Shown piece by piece: positions 1-24,867 of a DNA stretch of 64,000 nt; positions within the stretch are counted from its first letter, which is position 1, and each line of letters opens with the position of its first letter. The notes below the pieces were generated by a model. The model was not told the origin of the DNA. It searched no databases and worked only from the letters and a program-made list of their open reading frames with translations. Source of the DNA: Epiperipatus broadwayi (lineage: Eukaryota > Onychophora > Udeonychophora > Euonychophora > Peripatidae); NCBI GenBank assembly GCA_028023455.1, contig JAQFVV010000027.1, positions 6,259,845 to 6,323,844 of the forward strand, given 5' to 3'. The translations under genes were made by a program, and so were the position numbers.

Positions 1-2015
1 TATTGTGATAAATAATCTAGTTAAATGACCATCAATATCAATAATGGTCTTCATGATGCTTGTTTAGAAGACATTAATAGGATTATACTTGTCTGTTCAT
101 CAATATACGCAAATGAGCTAGTAATATCTATAAGAGTCTTTGTTCTATCATACAAATTTTAGTAATATTGGGATCTTGTAATTTCATTGATAAAGATAGA
201 ATATAAGAATGTCATATTTTTGTTCATTAGTCATCCAAGTCATGTGTGATAAAAATGTACCAAAGGAGTTTGAACTCACTACACTCTAAACAGATATTTA
301 TCTAGATTTAAAACAATCTAGTGGTGCTCGTGGGAAAACACATGGACTTAGCTAAACTGAATAGAAGTGATCCTATCCCTTTTCCAACTTATTAACTTTT
401 TATAATATGTTTTATAAGTTGTCATGAATAGCACCAGTGTGCATATGACCATGAATGGTCTTATATAGTTGGAAAGAAGAATAGGAAGGATTCTTTGTTA
501 AAAGAACCTAGTATAGAAGATAAGCATAATGCACTCCAAGAATCTCACAGTGGGTAATTTTATTCAGTTGCTATATTTAATATTATTTTATTTGATGACA
601 ATGACCAGTATGTTTTATTGTTCAAATGACCTCCCCAATATCTAAATATTTTAAATCTTTAATGATAATAGTTTAATTGTTAGCGTGACAGAATTAATGT
701 TTAGGATAGTTGCAAACGGGCTATAAAGTTATATTTAATTATTGAATTATAGTAACTATCATTTTATCACTCGTCAATATATATATATAAACATATTTAA
801 TATTTAATAATTGCTTCTAATTTCATTTCCGTTACAATATATAAGAACTAGTTAAAGAAATTTTAATATATAGTATTTCTTTTCATCTTGTAACTCTTAT
901 AAAATTCCTTAATATATGAAGTACTATTTGCCAAAAACCATACCATCTGCAAAATTTAGATGATTAAAATAATCGCAATTTATTTTTATTCTCTCCACTA
1001 TTTCAATCTCTTGTCTGATTGAAACACAAAAGTGCCGGGTAGTTGCATAGCAATTTTGTTTCGAATGGGTTCCGTTTTTTTAACATTAATGATTTGATAT
1101 TTAAGTCTGTTTTTGTCTGTAAATGACAAGAGTAATAAAAAAATAAGACACTGTATTTACATTATTTTTACAAGGAATTGCATTCATTTATTTCTATGGC
1201 TATTATATCAATATTAAATTATTTTCATTATAATTCCAAAAAATATATATATTAATAGTTTAGCGCTGTATATATGTATGTAATTACATAGAAGAAAATT
1301 AACCTTCAAACCAGTGCTGTTCGTTTTTAGTATATAAATCTATGCGCACTCACCCGTCAGTAATATTAAAATATGACATTAAAAATAAAAATAAATTGTT
1401 TTTTTTTTTTGGTAGTCAGCATATAAGCTTTTTTCATTTTTAAATTTAACATTGTAAATTTTTTTAAATACTTTTAATTAGTTATTTGGAAAATCATGTC
1501 TAATAATAAACATGCACAAAACCCACTTTATTTTACTCAAAAGGAAGGCTACAGATATGAAAAATTAACCCTATGATTTGTGCCTAGACATTTTTATCTA
1601 GCAACAATCAATAAATTGCTGTAAAAAATTTAAAAGATAGTTATAAGCAAATGTCTAACCCATAATTTCTTTATTGTTAAACTGTATTGTTTTGATGAAA
1701 AAGTTGGTACTGAGATGAAATAAAACTCATTCCATCAATTTTGTTGATATTTTATTGTTGGTACCTGCCTATAGAATGAATAAATGTGACGTAAAAATAA
1801 ATATGTCAAATTCTGAAAAAAAAAAAAAAAAGTTTCCAATCTTAAAAAGAGGTAATTAAAATATAAAGCTAGAGCAGGTTAGTAGTATTTAGGCAATCGG
1901 TTAACTAAAATGAAACTAGATATAGACATTAAATAGAGAACTGCATAAAAAAAACCAATCGGAATAAGGGTTTATTTCACAACTCCTTAAAAGGAAATAG
2001 GAATAAATGTGTGAA
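1..2015. other. HSPD1 intron, no gene seen
   Basis: Very AT-rich sequence with short poly-A/T runs. I searched both strands for the continuation of Hsp60 after the 2850-3102 exon and found none, so this is inferred to be part of the following HSPD1 intron. No recognisable element. Confidence 0.6.
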
Positions 2016-2613
2016 TGTTATTTGAAATTTAGCTTCATATACTACACAGACTTGAATGATTTAGGAATGTGGATTTGGAGAATGAACAAGATGGATAGAT
2101 TAAGAAATGTAGATAGAATAATAAATTTATTAAAAATGGAAGAATTAAATCAGGCATTATTTTAAATAAGAAAAATTTAAAAAATGTTGCCATATTTGCT
2201 TGAGAGTGGTTACTAATGATATATACATATATAACGGATCGTTCTAGTCAGAAAATAAATGATATGGTTGCTCAAGTTCTATGATATTTGAGCATCAAGT
2301 GGAAGGTTCGATGCCTGTTATTTGAAATTTAGCTTCATATGCTACACAGACTTGAATGATTTAGGAATGTGGATTTGGAGAATGAACAAAATGGATAGAT
2401 TAAGAAATGTAGATAGAATAATAAATTTATTAAAAATGGAAGAATTAAATCAGACATTATTTTAAAATAGAAAAATAAAAAATGTTGCCATATTTGCTTG
2501 CGAGTGGTTACTAATGATATATACATATATAACGGATCGTTTTAGTCAGAAAATAAATGATATGGTTGCTCAAGTTCTATGATATTTGAGCATCAAGTGG
2601 AAGGTTCAATGCC
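2016..2613. repeat. Direct tandem duplication, about 299-bp unit, two copies
   Basis: Copy 1 is 2016-2315 and copy 2 is 2316-2613. Both begin TGTTATTTGAAATTTAGC and end with GAAGGTTC(G/A)ATGCC. They differ at only a few bases plus small indels, so the duplication is fairly recent. It lies in an HSPD1 intron; no coding content. Confidence 0.9.
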
Positions 2614-2849
2614 ACCAATTCAAATTCACTCGACTAAACAGATTTTTTTTATTCCCCATATCAACTGAAAAACAGTTAAAGCAACTTTTAACTCTAATAA
2701 GTAAGTCACAACGATCAAGTAACATCAATAAGATTTTTTTTAAAAAAGTTAAAGATGGGATAGTTATTGACTTTATGATCAAGCAATTTATGCAAATTGG
2801 TAATTATTATTGCAAGAGGTATAAATTATCAAAAATAAAATAAAAATAC

Positions 2850-17035
<14,186 letters not shown>

Positions 17036-17041
17036 TCTGTG

Positions 17042-17620
17042 ATGGTATTTTAGTTGCATTTATATATTGGACTATTTCCATCATCTATATAGGTATTGAA
17101 TGTCTTTAGAAAAAATTAACTTTAAATATTCTAATTACATTTAATTGTTAGTAATAGCACAACGTTTTGACAAGTACTTTCTCTTCTTCCGTTGTTGCTG
17201 GCCTGACCAGTGACAGTATTAGTATGGAAATTGAACCTGGATTTTTAGATTCTTGAATATTGGATTTTAAGGTAACGCTTTTAACCAACTGAGCCATCCT
17301 ACTAAACTTTAGATTCTTGAATTTTAAGGTAATGCTTTAACCAAGTCATAGGTAGGATGGCTGTTAAAGTATTATCTTAAAATACAAGATTCAAGAATCT
17401 AAGGGTCGAGGTTTGATTCCCATGCTAGTACTATCACTGGTCAGACCAGCAGCACCTGAAGAGTAATACTTCTTGAAATGTTGTGCATATACTAACTCGT
17501 GTGCTATTACTAACAGTTAAAAGTATTTGAAATACTTAAATAAAGTTACTTTTCTAAAGACATTTAATACTTATATTAGATGGAGGAAATAGTTCAATAT
17601 ATAAATACAACTAAGATGGG
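17042..17620. repeat. Inverted pair of tRNA-derived SINEs
   Basis: The two halves are reverse complements of each other, with the axis near 17330. The left half read on the minus strand contains GGATGGCTCAGTTGGTTAAA (RNA polymerase III A-box-like, 17278-17297) and CCAGGTTCAATTTCC (B-box-like, 17226-17240). The right half read on the plus strand contains GGTAGGATGGCTGTTAAAG (17351-17369) and GAGGTTTGATTCCC (17408-17421). Both end in the same non-tRNA tail that includes the CACAAC(G/A)TTT block. An extra partial copy of the A-box side sits between them. The arms are clearly diverged, so the pair is old. Confidence 0.8.
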
Positions 17621-17629
17621 GATAAGCTA

Positions 17630-19100
17630 AAATAACCAGAAACCATTTGATAGAAAATTTCATCAAAACCACAAAATGCAAATTTCATTCTTTATTCTCT
17701 GACTAATTCAGCAAAGCAATAATTACATTAAAGCACCGAAAATATAATGAAAGCAAGACTGCATCCAATGAAGTGAATATTATAAAATAGGGTTTTAAGA
17801 GACTAAATATATGATTATTTTATGAATCCAACCTTATATAAAAAAAACTCACAACCCAGCACTTAGTACTGCACAAAAAATTAACTGAATAGGAACAAAT
17901 ATTTTGCTATTTATCAATCTTTATTTGATTCACTTTGCGTGCGCAAATTTGCATTTATTAGCCCAATCAGAAGTATCAGGTACAAATAAAATATACGAAT
18001 GGTTATTCGCTCGGAAGGTCGCCTAACGTTTAACCACCAAGCGTGATAAGATATAGTGTATTACTATAATATATGGTGGATAAAGACTTTAAAATAAAAA
18101 TACAGTATAACTTTAGATGAAAAAAAAGAAATTGAAATGTAAAAGCTTGTCAGAAAATCTACGCAATTATTGAACAATCTGCAATTTTAAAAGCCATCTA
18201 ATAAAGATCCAATTAAATAACCTAAAAATTCAAAAAAATTTATGACAAAAATTTAAAATGCACACCCATAAAAATCAGCAAATTATAAAAAGCATTTATG
18301 TGGAATATTCTTTTTAGACATTGAATTTTGATTAAGTTCAAAGTTATTTTAATAAGATGCACAAAGAACATGAATTTATAATTCTAAATACTGTACTCTT
18401 TACAAGTCATCTATAAGTACTTACTTAGATAGACCTTAATTAAAAATTATTTTATTATATTGTATATATTATAGTAAATTGAATTAGGGCTCTTTTAAGA
18501 AATTTCAAAACTCGCCGACATTGGACTATCATAATTTTTTCTAATATATTACATTAATTTTTAGAAATAATAATAATGTCAACATTCTTCAATTATTGCA
18601 CATAATCCTCATGATTTTTTGGCCCCAAAAACTAAATTATTAGCCATCAATACCTTTTTTTTTTTTTTTAAACACGTGCTTACTCTATGAGGGTTTCCCG
18701 ACAAGAATTTTTTTTTTTACAAAAAATGTTTTTCTAAGAATATCATTATATGTAATAAAATTTTGATAGGTTATAACAATAATTTATTAGTGAACTTACC
18801 AATTTATTATTTAATTACGTTATAGACAGCTACAATTAATATACAGTATTATTCAATGGTACAGCATGCACCAAAGAAAAATGTTTGAAAAGAATAGAGG
18901 GCGTTAAAAGTCCTTTTTTTTTATTTTAAGCCCTACCTATGTATAACAATAATTATAATTATAGAAATACTAATAATATAATAGCTGTTTGTAAATTGTT
19001 AGTATTTAAGAAAAATGTATCAATCTAAATATATAAAAAAATTTCTTTGAAAAGTATTTATAATAATAATAATTTTAACAGAATATAATTTAAAAGTTTA
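17630..19100. other. AT-rich region upstream of both chaperonin genes, no gene seen
   Basis: Contains candidate HSPD1 5' exon donors on the minus strand (see 18794-18799). A weak tRNA-Gly-like piece at 18001-18050 does not fold. No open frame worth reporting. Confidence 0.5.
18794..18799 (-). other. HSPD1: Candidate splice donor of a non-coding HSPD1 5' exon
   Basis: The minus strand reads TTG/GTAAGT, a full consensus donor, about 340 bases on the HSPD1 side of the heat-shock-element-like site. Another GTAAGT is near 18419-18424. The sequence alone cannot choose between them; listed because coding exon 1 requires an upstream exon. Confidence 0.25.
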
Positions 19101-19136
19101 CATTGTCAATACATTACGCAGGTTTAGGGCATAGCT

Positions 19137-19149
19137 TTCTAGAATATAC
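19137..19149. promoter_or_regulatory. Heat-shock-element-like site in the shared HSPD1/HSPE1 promoter
   Basis: TTCTAGAATATAC: two perfect inverted pentamer cores (TTCnnGAA) plus a third with one mismatch (TAC for TTC). Heat shock factor binds alternating GAA/TTC units of this kind. The site is about 310 bases upstream of the HSPE1 start codon, between the two divergent genes, which fits joint stress induction. Confidence 0.55.
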
Positions 19150-19347
19150 TATTTTTTCTGACGCAATTTTTGTTAAAATTTACATATTTGTTAAAATTGT
19201 TTAAAAATAAATAATAATCGCTTATAATTAATTAGGTATAATTGTTTAATGTTTATATTTATTTATCTTACATAAAAAAGTATTTACATAAATTTTGGTT
19301 TAATTTGTCCTTGATCAAAAACTAAATTCTTTAAAACTGCATGTCAC

Positions 19348-19360
19348 TGAGCATGCGTAA
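19348..19360. promoter_or_regulatory. NRF1-like site (GCATGCG core)
   Basis: TGAGCATGCGTAA resembles the palindromic nuclear respiratory factor 1 motif (GCGCATGCGC) with its CATGCG centre intact. NRF1-type sites are common in promoters of mitochondrial protein genes. It stands out in otherwise AT-rich DNA about 100 bases upstream of the HSPE1 ATG. Confidence 0.4.
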
Positions 19361-19410
19361 TTGATAATTCCGGTACATGCGGAGTTATCTTGTAGTATTC
19401 GTCCGTCGTT

Positions 19411-19423
19411 TTCTAGATTTTTC
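19411..19423. promoter_or_regulatory. Second heat-shock-element-like site
   Basis: TTCTAGATTTTTC matches TTCnnGAAnnTTC at eight of nine fixed positions (GAT for GAA). It is about 35 bases before the HSPE1 start codon and so may lie in the 5' UTR. Confidence 0.35.
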
Positions 19424-19455
19424 TTGCAAAAGTCTACTTGAAATATTTTATTAAA

Positions 19456-19458
19456 ATG
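19456..19458 (+). CDS. HSPE1: HSPE1 coding exon 1 (initiator Met only)
   Basis: AAAATG followed directly by donor GTGAGT. The exon contributes only the start codon, and the next exon continues in frame with TTT (Phe). Confidence 0.8.
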
Positions 19459-22400
19459 GTGAGTTTTTATTATAAAAGATTAATATGATGTACATGTTTG
19501 TACGTTTTTAAATTTATATAGATTATTTGCTTATTAACCCAATTTGCAAATTTTATAAAATTGAGGATAAATTTTCGTAATTAACCTTTGGTAATTTAAT
19601 AAAATTTTAGTATATATATATTATCTTTATGTAAAATATATATTTGCTGATTTATTTAGAAATGTACTTTAGTTCATATTAAATTCTTAATTTTTTAAAA
19701 TTTAAACTAATGTATTTTTCTTTCATGCAGTTTTTAACCGCTAGATTGTGTCAACAGGCCCAAATAGCCTCAAAATTTTTGCCCCTATTCGACAGAGTTC
19801 TTGTAGAACGGTTTGCTCCTGAATTAAAAACAAAAGGGGGTATTATGATCCCTGAAAAAGCTCAAGGTAAAGTTTTAGATGCCACAGTTGTAGCCGTGGG
19901 ACCTGGTGTTAAAAATAATGTAAGTAAATCTTTATAATAAAGTATTGTTTCAAATTAATTAAATTTAATCAATATACCCCACCCCCCGTCTATAATCCAA
20001 ATCATAATTCGAATAAAGACCCCAACATATATTGTACGTTTTATTCTGTATATATAGGCTTTTACTAACAACTCCCAAAAAATTTTTTTGCTCCTAACTT
20101 TAATTTGACTGCACAATAGTATTACTGGCGACACGCTTTCCACTTCCATAATTTTTATCTTTTAGAGTGAGGAATTTTATTCATATGCAGTAATTATATT
20201 CTCTTATTGTAAAGCTGATGAGCTTATCTTTTTTTTTTATGTATATATAAATAGAAATAAGGTTTTAGCCCGTGTGAATCGATTTGAAAAATGTTGGGAA
20301 CAAGTTGAGTCGACAGATTATTCGATTATATTGAGTGCTGAATAAGAATTTCACTTTAATGATATCTACCATTCAAAAAAGTATTTCGGAATTCAATTAG
20401 TAATATATTATTACTAGTTAACTTTATTCTTAGGTTTGACATTTTATTACTATTATATTATGTTCATTTGTCCACCCTTCAATTACACTATGCTTTCTTT
20501 CAGTAGTGTTTTTTTAATATAAACAATTATGAAAGCTTAGTAATTGTCCTTTTATTCAACAAAATTACTATGATGGTCAAATATCCAATACAATTTCTTT
20601 GTCCATAATGTCACAAATACATACATAATTAATCAAAACAAGATTGATATAAACAACTATTAATAACTATATTGCAATATTTATCAAACCAGCTTTCCCC
20701 TCCATTGAGACCTAAAGATTATTATACTATATTATTCGAACAATCGAAGTAGGTGGAGTAGGTATAGTTAATTGGTTGTTTGAATAATATAGTATATTTT
20801 TAGAAAATCTCAATGGAGATGAAAGCCGGTTTGATAAATATTATAAAATAGTTAATAGTTGTTTATAAAACAAAGTGTGCCCTTATGAAAAGATAACTGG
20901 TTATTTCTCCATGCTGTCTTCAGGACCATCTCCATTCAGCATATGTTCTGTTATCACATGGTTTAACTGATCTGGAAAATGTTCAAATGGTAGCATATCT
21001 GGAACATGAGTTATGACATGAAAAAGACTGCTTCTTGCTGTCATGAGATTTTGCAAACTATCAGAAAATATTCTTGCAACTCATAACTTCACTGCTATAG
21101 TTTAAATCCTTAGCAATTTTGTCCATTGTGAAACAAAATTTAAAAGTTAGTGTTTTTTGCTATTGTAGGTTAAGTTATGAAACAGTTATATTTCATATGT
21201 AAGTAGAGGGATTTGAGCTCAGATTTTTCAGCCTATTCATGCTTGAGATAGAGGGGATGATGAATAGACACTGAAAAATCCAGAGTTCAAATCCTTTTGT
21301 TTACATATATAAGAAATAAGAAACATTCAGTATAAACAAATTATATATTGCCTTAAAGTCATATTTCTTGTAATCCATGATCCAAACACAGTTGTGTGTC
21401 TTAAACTGAAGCAGTTTAGAGAACCAGTGACTTTTTCTCTGGGCATATTGTGTAGTTGTGAAATATTAGTTTTGAAGATTGTATAGTAAAAACTTAGCAT
21501 AAAAAAACATGAAAGTAAATTCATAAAATGCTCTACTATTTAATGGAATAAATGCTTTTAAAAATAAGAAAAGTGGATTGTTTTTATAAATTATTAATAG
21601 GATCTCTGTAATTCTTATTGTTGTTTTCATTTATTTAAGAAGTGTAAATTCTTAGTCCAAGAACATTATTGTATTGATCAACATATAAAAAAATAATAAC
21701 AATGCAGAAATATAATATTTGACTAAAGTCATAACGCAAACGATATTCAAAATGCTTATCAGATGTTCAATAGTACTACAAAATCTATCAGAATTTCAAA
21801 ATCATGGATTAATTTCATACTATTGCAAAAATTTGTAACCATTTCTACTTATAATCTAAAGATACAAATGTACATCTCACACAGTTAATTAGGTGCCTTT
21901 TGTGGATCAGTACATTATATTGGTGCTTAGTAAGAAAAATGTATTAAATTTTGACCGTTTCTGAAATACATTAGTTTTTTTATAGTATTGGTTCCTCATC
22001 TTGTTAGGCACATATTGCCTTTAAAGACTAGGTTGTACTAGACAATAATAGTCTTCTTGTTTATTCTTAACATTAAATCTTTTTAATTAACCTATTCATT
22101 CAGTATACTGAATGTTTGCTATTGTAAATAGAGAGATTTTATTAACTTAGAATTTTTAGTCTATATTTATCCTCCATTTCATTTCAAACAACTGATACAT
22201 ATACTCATACATGAAAAAGATGATCCTCAATATCTATATTTTGTGCAGAATCAGCGCTCATAAATTGGGCCAGATCATAATCTCCCACATATATATACAA
22301 TCAGTACTCTGTTTATATTAATTATAGCAATTTCTCAAACTTTAATGGATAGGTCTCATCTAGCTCAAGATTTTTCACGAAATACGTATATTGGGAATCA

Positions 22401-24433
22401 TCTTTTTCACGTGTGTGGTCATATGTATCCTTTGTTTAACATGGAGTGGATGATGAATAGAGAATGAAAATCTTAAAATTCAAATCTCTATTTACTATAG
22501 TAAACATTCAATATGCTGAATAAATAAGTTAATTACATATTGCCTTGGAAATAGATTACATCATAATATAAGTCTAGCCCATCCCTCTTCATTAAATATA
22601 ATGGATACCTAATGTTTACATGGGTGTGACTACAATATCAAATTCATCAAGGGCTTTGAGTGTTTCATCATGATTGAATTGGTGCAGGGGTAAGAAGATT
22701 GAGGCTGATTTATTAAAAGTTTTAGGAATTGTTATCTTAATGTAAGCTAAGCACTGATTGTATATATGTGTGGGAGATTATGATCTGGTCCAATTGATAA
22801 GTATTGGTTCTGCACAAAATACATATTTTGGGGATCATTTATCTTTTTCACGTGTGTGATCATATGTATCACTTCTTTAAGATGGAGTGGATGATGAACA
22901 TAGACTGAAAGTTCTAAATTCAATTCTCTCTATTTATTAAGTCTGTTTAGTTATAAATGTAAAAATGTGGGTATTTTTTAATATCTTCCTAGTTTCTTAA
23001 GTAGAAAAATAAACAGTCTTTACTGTGTGGTATTTTAGTTTAAAAATAGGATATTTTATCATAGTGATAAAACTGTTGCAACTAAATTTGATGTGTTTAA
23101 TGCTTTTGTTGCCCATTAGTATGGAGCTAAAATGACCTGAATCTCTTATTGACTTAATGTAAAGGCATTAAGAACTGTTTGTTTAATTAAGGATGCTCCG
23201 CAAAATTCTAAAAATGTTATTGGAAGACCAATTAGTATGTTCTTCAATATGCATTATGAGATTAGTTTGTATAGACATTAGAATTCCATGTTGGATGCAT
23301 ATTATTGTAAAGATATGTGGTAGTGAAAATTTAATTCCAATGCAGCATTAGAATATTACGAAAAGAAGTATCTGCGAGGAGTAATAAAGGATGAGTGGTT
23401 TTGTAGATATACTTCATTGATTAATATGGCTTAAAAGCAGAAATCTCTGATTTACAGGACAGATAGATATAGTCCTCATATATAAGAAATAACTTTTATG
23501 TGTAATAATGCAGTATAACTGCTTTTTCAACTTATTTGATGTGTGAAGAGGGTAATATTAAAGACCAGCATTGTGTGATAAATAGATTTAAATATTACTT
23601 TTCAGGAAATTTGGTTTCAAAAGTAGTCTATTTTAAATTTAATTAGACATTTCAAGTTAATTGAATTTAAAAGTTGTGAACCCCTTATCTAAAGTGGCAA
23701 ATTAAGATTGTTAAAGCTGTTAATTAAAATCATAATTTACATTTCAGTAATGTGTAAATCAAATCTCAAAGATTCTGTGTAGCCTTGGATATTGTGATGC
23801 ACTGATAATGAATATCTGTTGACTAGTTCTGCCAACTGCCTTTGAACAGAAAAATATATATACAATAGTATATAACTACAAAGAAAAAAAATTAATAGCT
23901 GTAGGCAAAATGAACAAGTGGGGAAATCATAATAAACTTTAAATATTAGATCATTGTTTAAATACATTCTAAATGGTATGAAGAATTGAATGGCAATCAA
24001 ATACACTTGACATTCATCTTTTTCTGTATCACTCTTCAAGCATCAGCAATTTCTTTTCATTCTATCACTCCTAAATCTCATTTTATCTCCCCCCCTCTTT
24101 TTTTTTTGCCTCTTTTTTTAAAAATTTTTGTAATAGTTTCATTTGTTTAATTTTTCAGAAAGGAGAGATATCTCCATGCAGTGTTAAAATTGGAGACAGA
24201 GTTCTTCTTCCAGAGTATGGAGGAACTAAAGTTGAAATCGATGCTAAAGTAAATTTATTTTTTTAATTAATGTTTTATTTGTACATAATTCCTTGCAATA
24301 TTTAATAAGAAACATTTCTACTTAACAAAACAACTTAATATCTTTTGTAAAAAAAATTTATGAGGAAATTTTTTTTTTTCAGGAATACCATCTGTTCAGA
24401 GATAGTGACATTCTGGGCAAATGGAAATCATGA
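19456..24433 (+). CDS. HSPE1: HSPE1, mitochondrial 10-kDa co-chaperonin (Hsp10), complete
   Basis: GroES homologue that caps Hsp60 in the mitochondrial matrix. Four coding exons: 19456-19458 (ATG alone), 19731-19919, 24159-24248 and 24383-24433 with stop TGA at 24431. Spliced length is 110 codons; the human protein has 102, the extra residues being at the N-terminus (FLTARLCQQAQIAS before KFLPLFDRVLVER). Family signatures are intact: KFLPLFDRVLVE, the mobile loop ELKTKGGIMIPEKAQGK with its hydrophobic IMI tripeptide that docks on Hsp60, VVAVGPG, VLLPEYGGTK and a C-terminal DILGKW. All introns begin GT and end AG and all are phase 0. An in-frame ATG at 19710 would allow a longer start only if intron 1 were retained, so I prefer the exon 1 ATG. 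Divergent from HSPD1 across about 0.3-0.6 kb of promoter. Confidence 0.95.
19731..19919 (+). CDS. HSPE1: HSPE1 coding exon 2
   Basis: Acceptor TTTCATGCAG, donor GTAAGT. 63 codons, from the N-terminal extension through LFDRVLVER and the mobile loop to VAVGPGVKNN. Confidence 0.95.
20648..20869. repeat. Inverted repeat in HSPE1 intron 2, arms about 98 bp
   Basis: Left arm 20648-20747 and right arm about 20773-20869. The shared core reads ATATTTATCAAACC(A/G)GCTTTC then CTCCATTGAGA, and a second core is ACTATATTATTC(G/A)AACAA. The loop is about 25 bases. Some mismatches and indels; no coding content. Confidence 0.85.
21195..21305. repeat. Short inverted repeat related to the 22.1-kb family
   Basis: GGATTTGAGCTCAGATTTTTCAG and its imperfect complement ...CTGAAAAATCCAGAGTTCAAATCC pair around a loop containing GAGATAGAGGGGATG. 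The same ...ATTTTTCAGTCTAT...CATCC pattern recurs at 22.1 and 22.9 kb. Confidence 0.7.
22085..22950. repeat. Dispersed repeat family Y: three partial copies, one inverted
   Basis: The left copy (about 22110-22320) contains GATGATCCTCAATATC, TTTTGTGCAGAATCAG and CCAGATCATAATCTCCCACA. The right copy (about 22740-22945) is its reverse complement, including TGTGTGGGAGATTATGATCTGG. A third partial copy (about 22370-22530) has the same orientation as the right one and shares TTTTTCACGTGTGTGGTCATATGTATCC. A fourth copy is near 48420-48560. Family not recognised. Confidence 0.75.
24159..24248 (+). CDS. HSPE1: HSPE1 coding exon 3
   Basis: Acceptor TAATTTTTCAG, donor GTAAAT. 30 codons: KGEISPCSVKIGDRVLLPEY followed by GGTKVEIDAK, the conserved second half of the GroES fold. 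Confidence 0.95.
24383..24433 (+). CDS. HSPE1: HSPE1 coding exon 4 and stop
   Basis: Acceptor TTTTTTTTTTCAG. Encodes EYHLFRDSDILGKWKS then TGA, the usual C-terminus of Hsp10. Confidence 0.95.
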   Translation, partial: EYHLFRDSDILGKWKS

Positions 24434-24531
24434 GAAGCAACTTTAGGGACCACAGAGTGGATGATATGAAACTAAGTCTATATGTAGCTCTCCTCTCCTC
24501 ATAGTTTGTTGCAGCTTTATCATGTTAATAT

Positions 24532-24541
24532 AATAAATAAA
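24532..24541 (+). terminator. HSPE1: HSPE1 polyadenylation signals
   Basis: Two overlapping AATAAA hexamers (24532-24537 and 24536-24541), about 100 bases after the stop codon. A short 3' UTR is implied. Confidence 0.7.
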
Positions 24542-24867
24542 ATTATACTTTACATCTTTAATATATTGTTAAGTATATTATTTATTTGAATTTTGAAAAC
24601 ACTTGTTAATCAGATTTACATTTTATTTGCTTTTTTTTTTAATTGTTGTTAGCTATCCTAAAAAAGAGGACAGAAAAGTCCAAATCTTTTTACATTTCCA
24701 TCAAAGTTTTCTTTTAAATTTTCATTAAACGATTTCCGTTAAATTCTATTTCTTATTTCTCTCATTTTTTGCACTATTCTTATCATTTCATATATTGGTA
24801 ATCTTCATTCCCAATCTTATCAATTTTTGGATTATAAAAGGTTTTAATTAACTTTGATTATATGTAT

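Larger units (their letters stand above)
19925..24150 (+). other. HSPE1: HSPE1 intron 2 (about 4.2 kb)
   Basis: Holds several short inverted repeats (20.65-20.87, 21.2-21.3, 22.1-22.95 kb), listed separately. 22.95-24.15 kb is AT-rich with nothing recognised. A pyrimidine-rich tract precedes the exon 3 acceptor. Confidence 0.85.

Noticed and set aside
18001-18050. tRNA-Gly-like sequence on the minus strand
   Set aside because: It has a TCC-containing loop, but neither the anticodon stem nor a T arm pairs.
19710-19730. Start of Hsp10 at an ATG inside intron 1
   Set aside because: A clean TTTCATGCAG acceptor sits at the end of this stretch and exon 1 supplies an in-frame ATG with a consensus donor.
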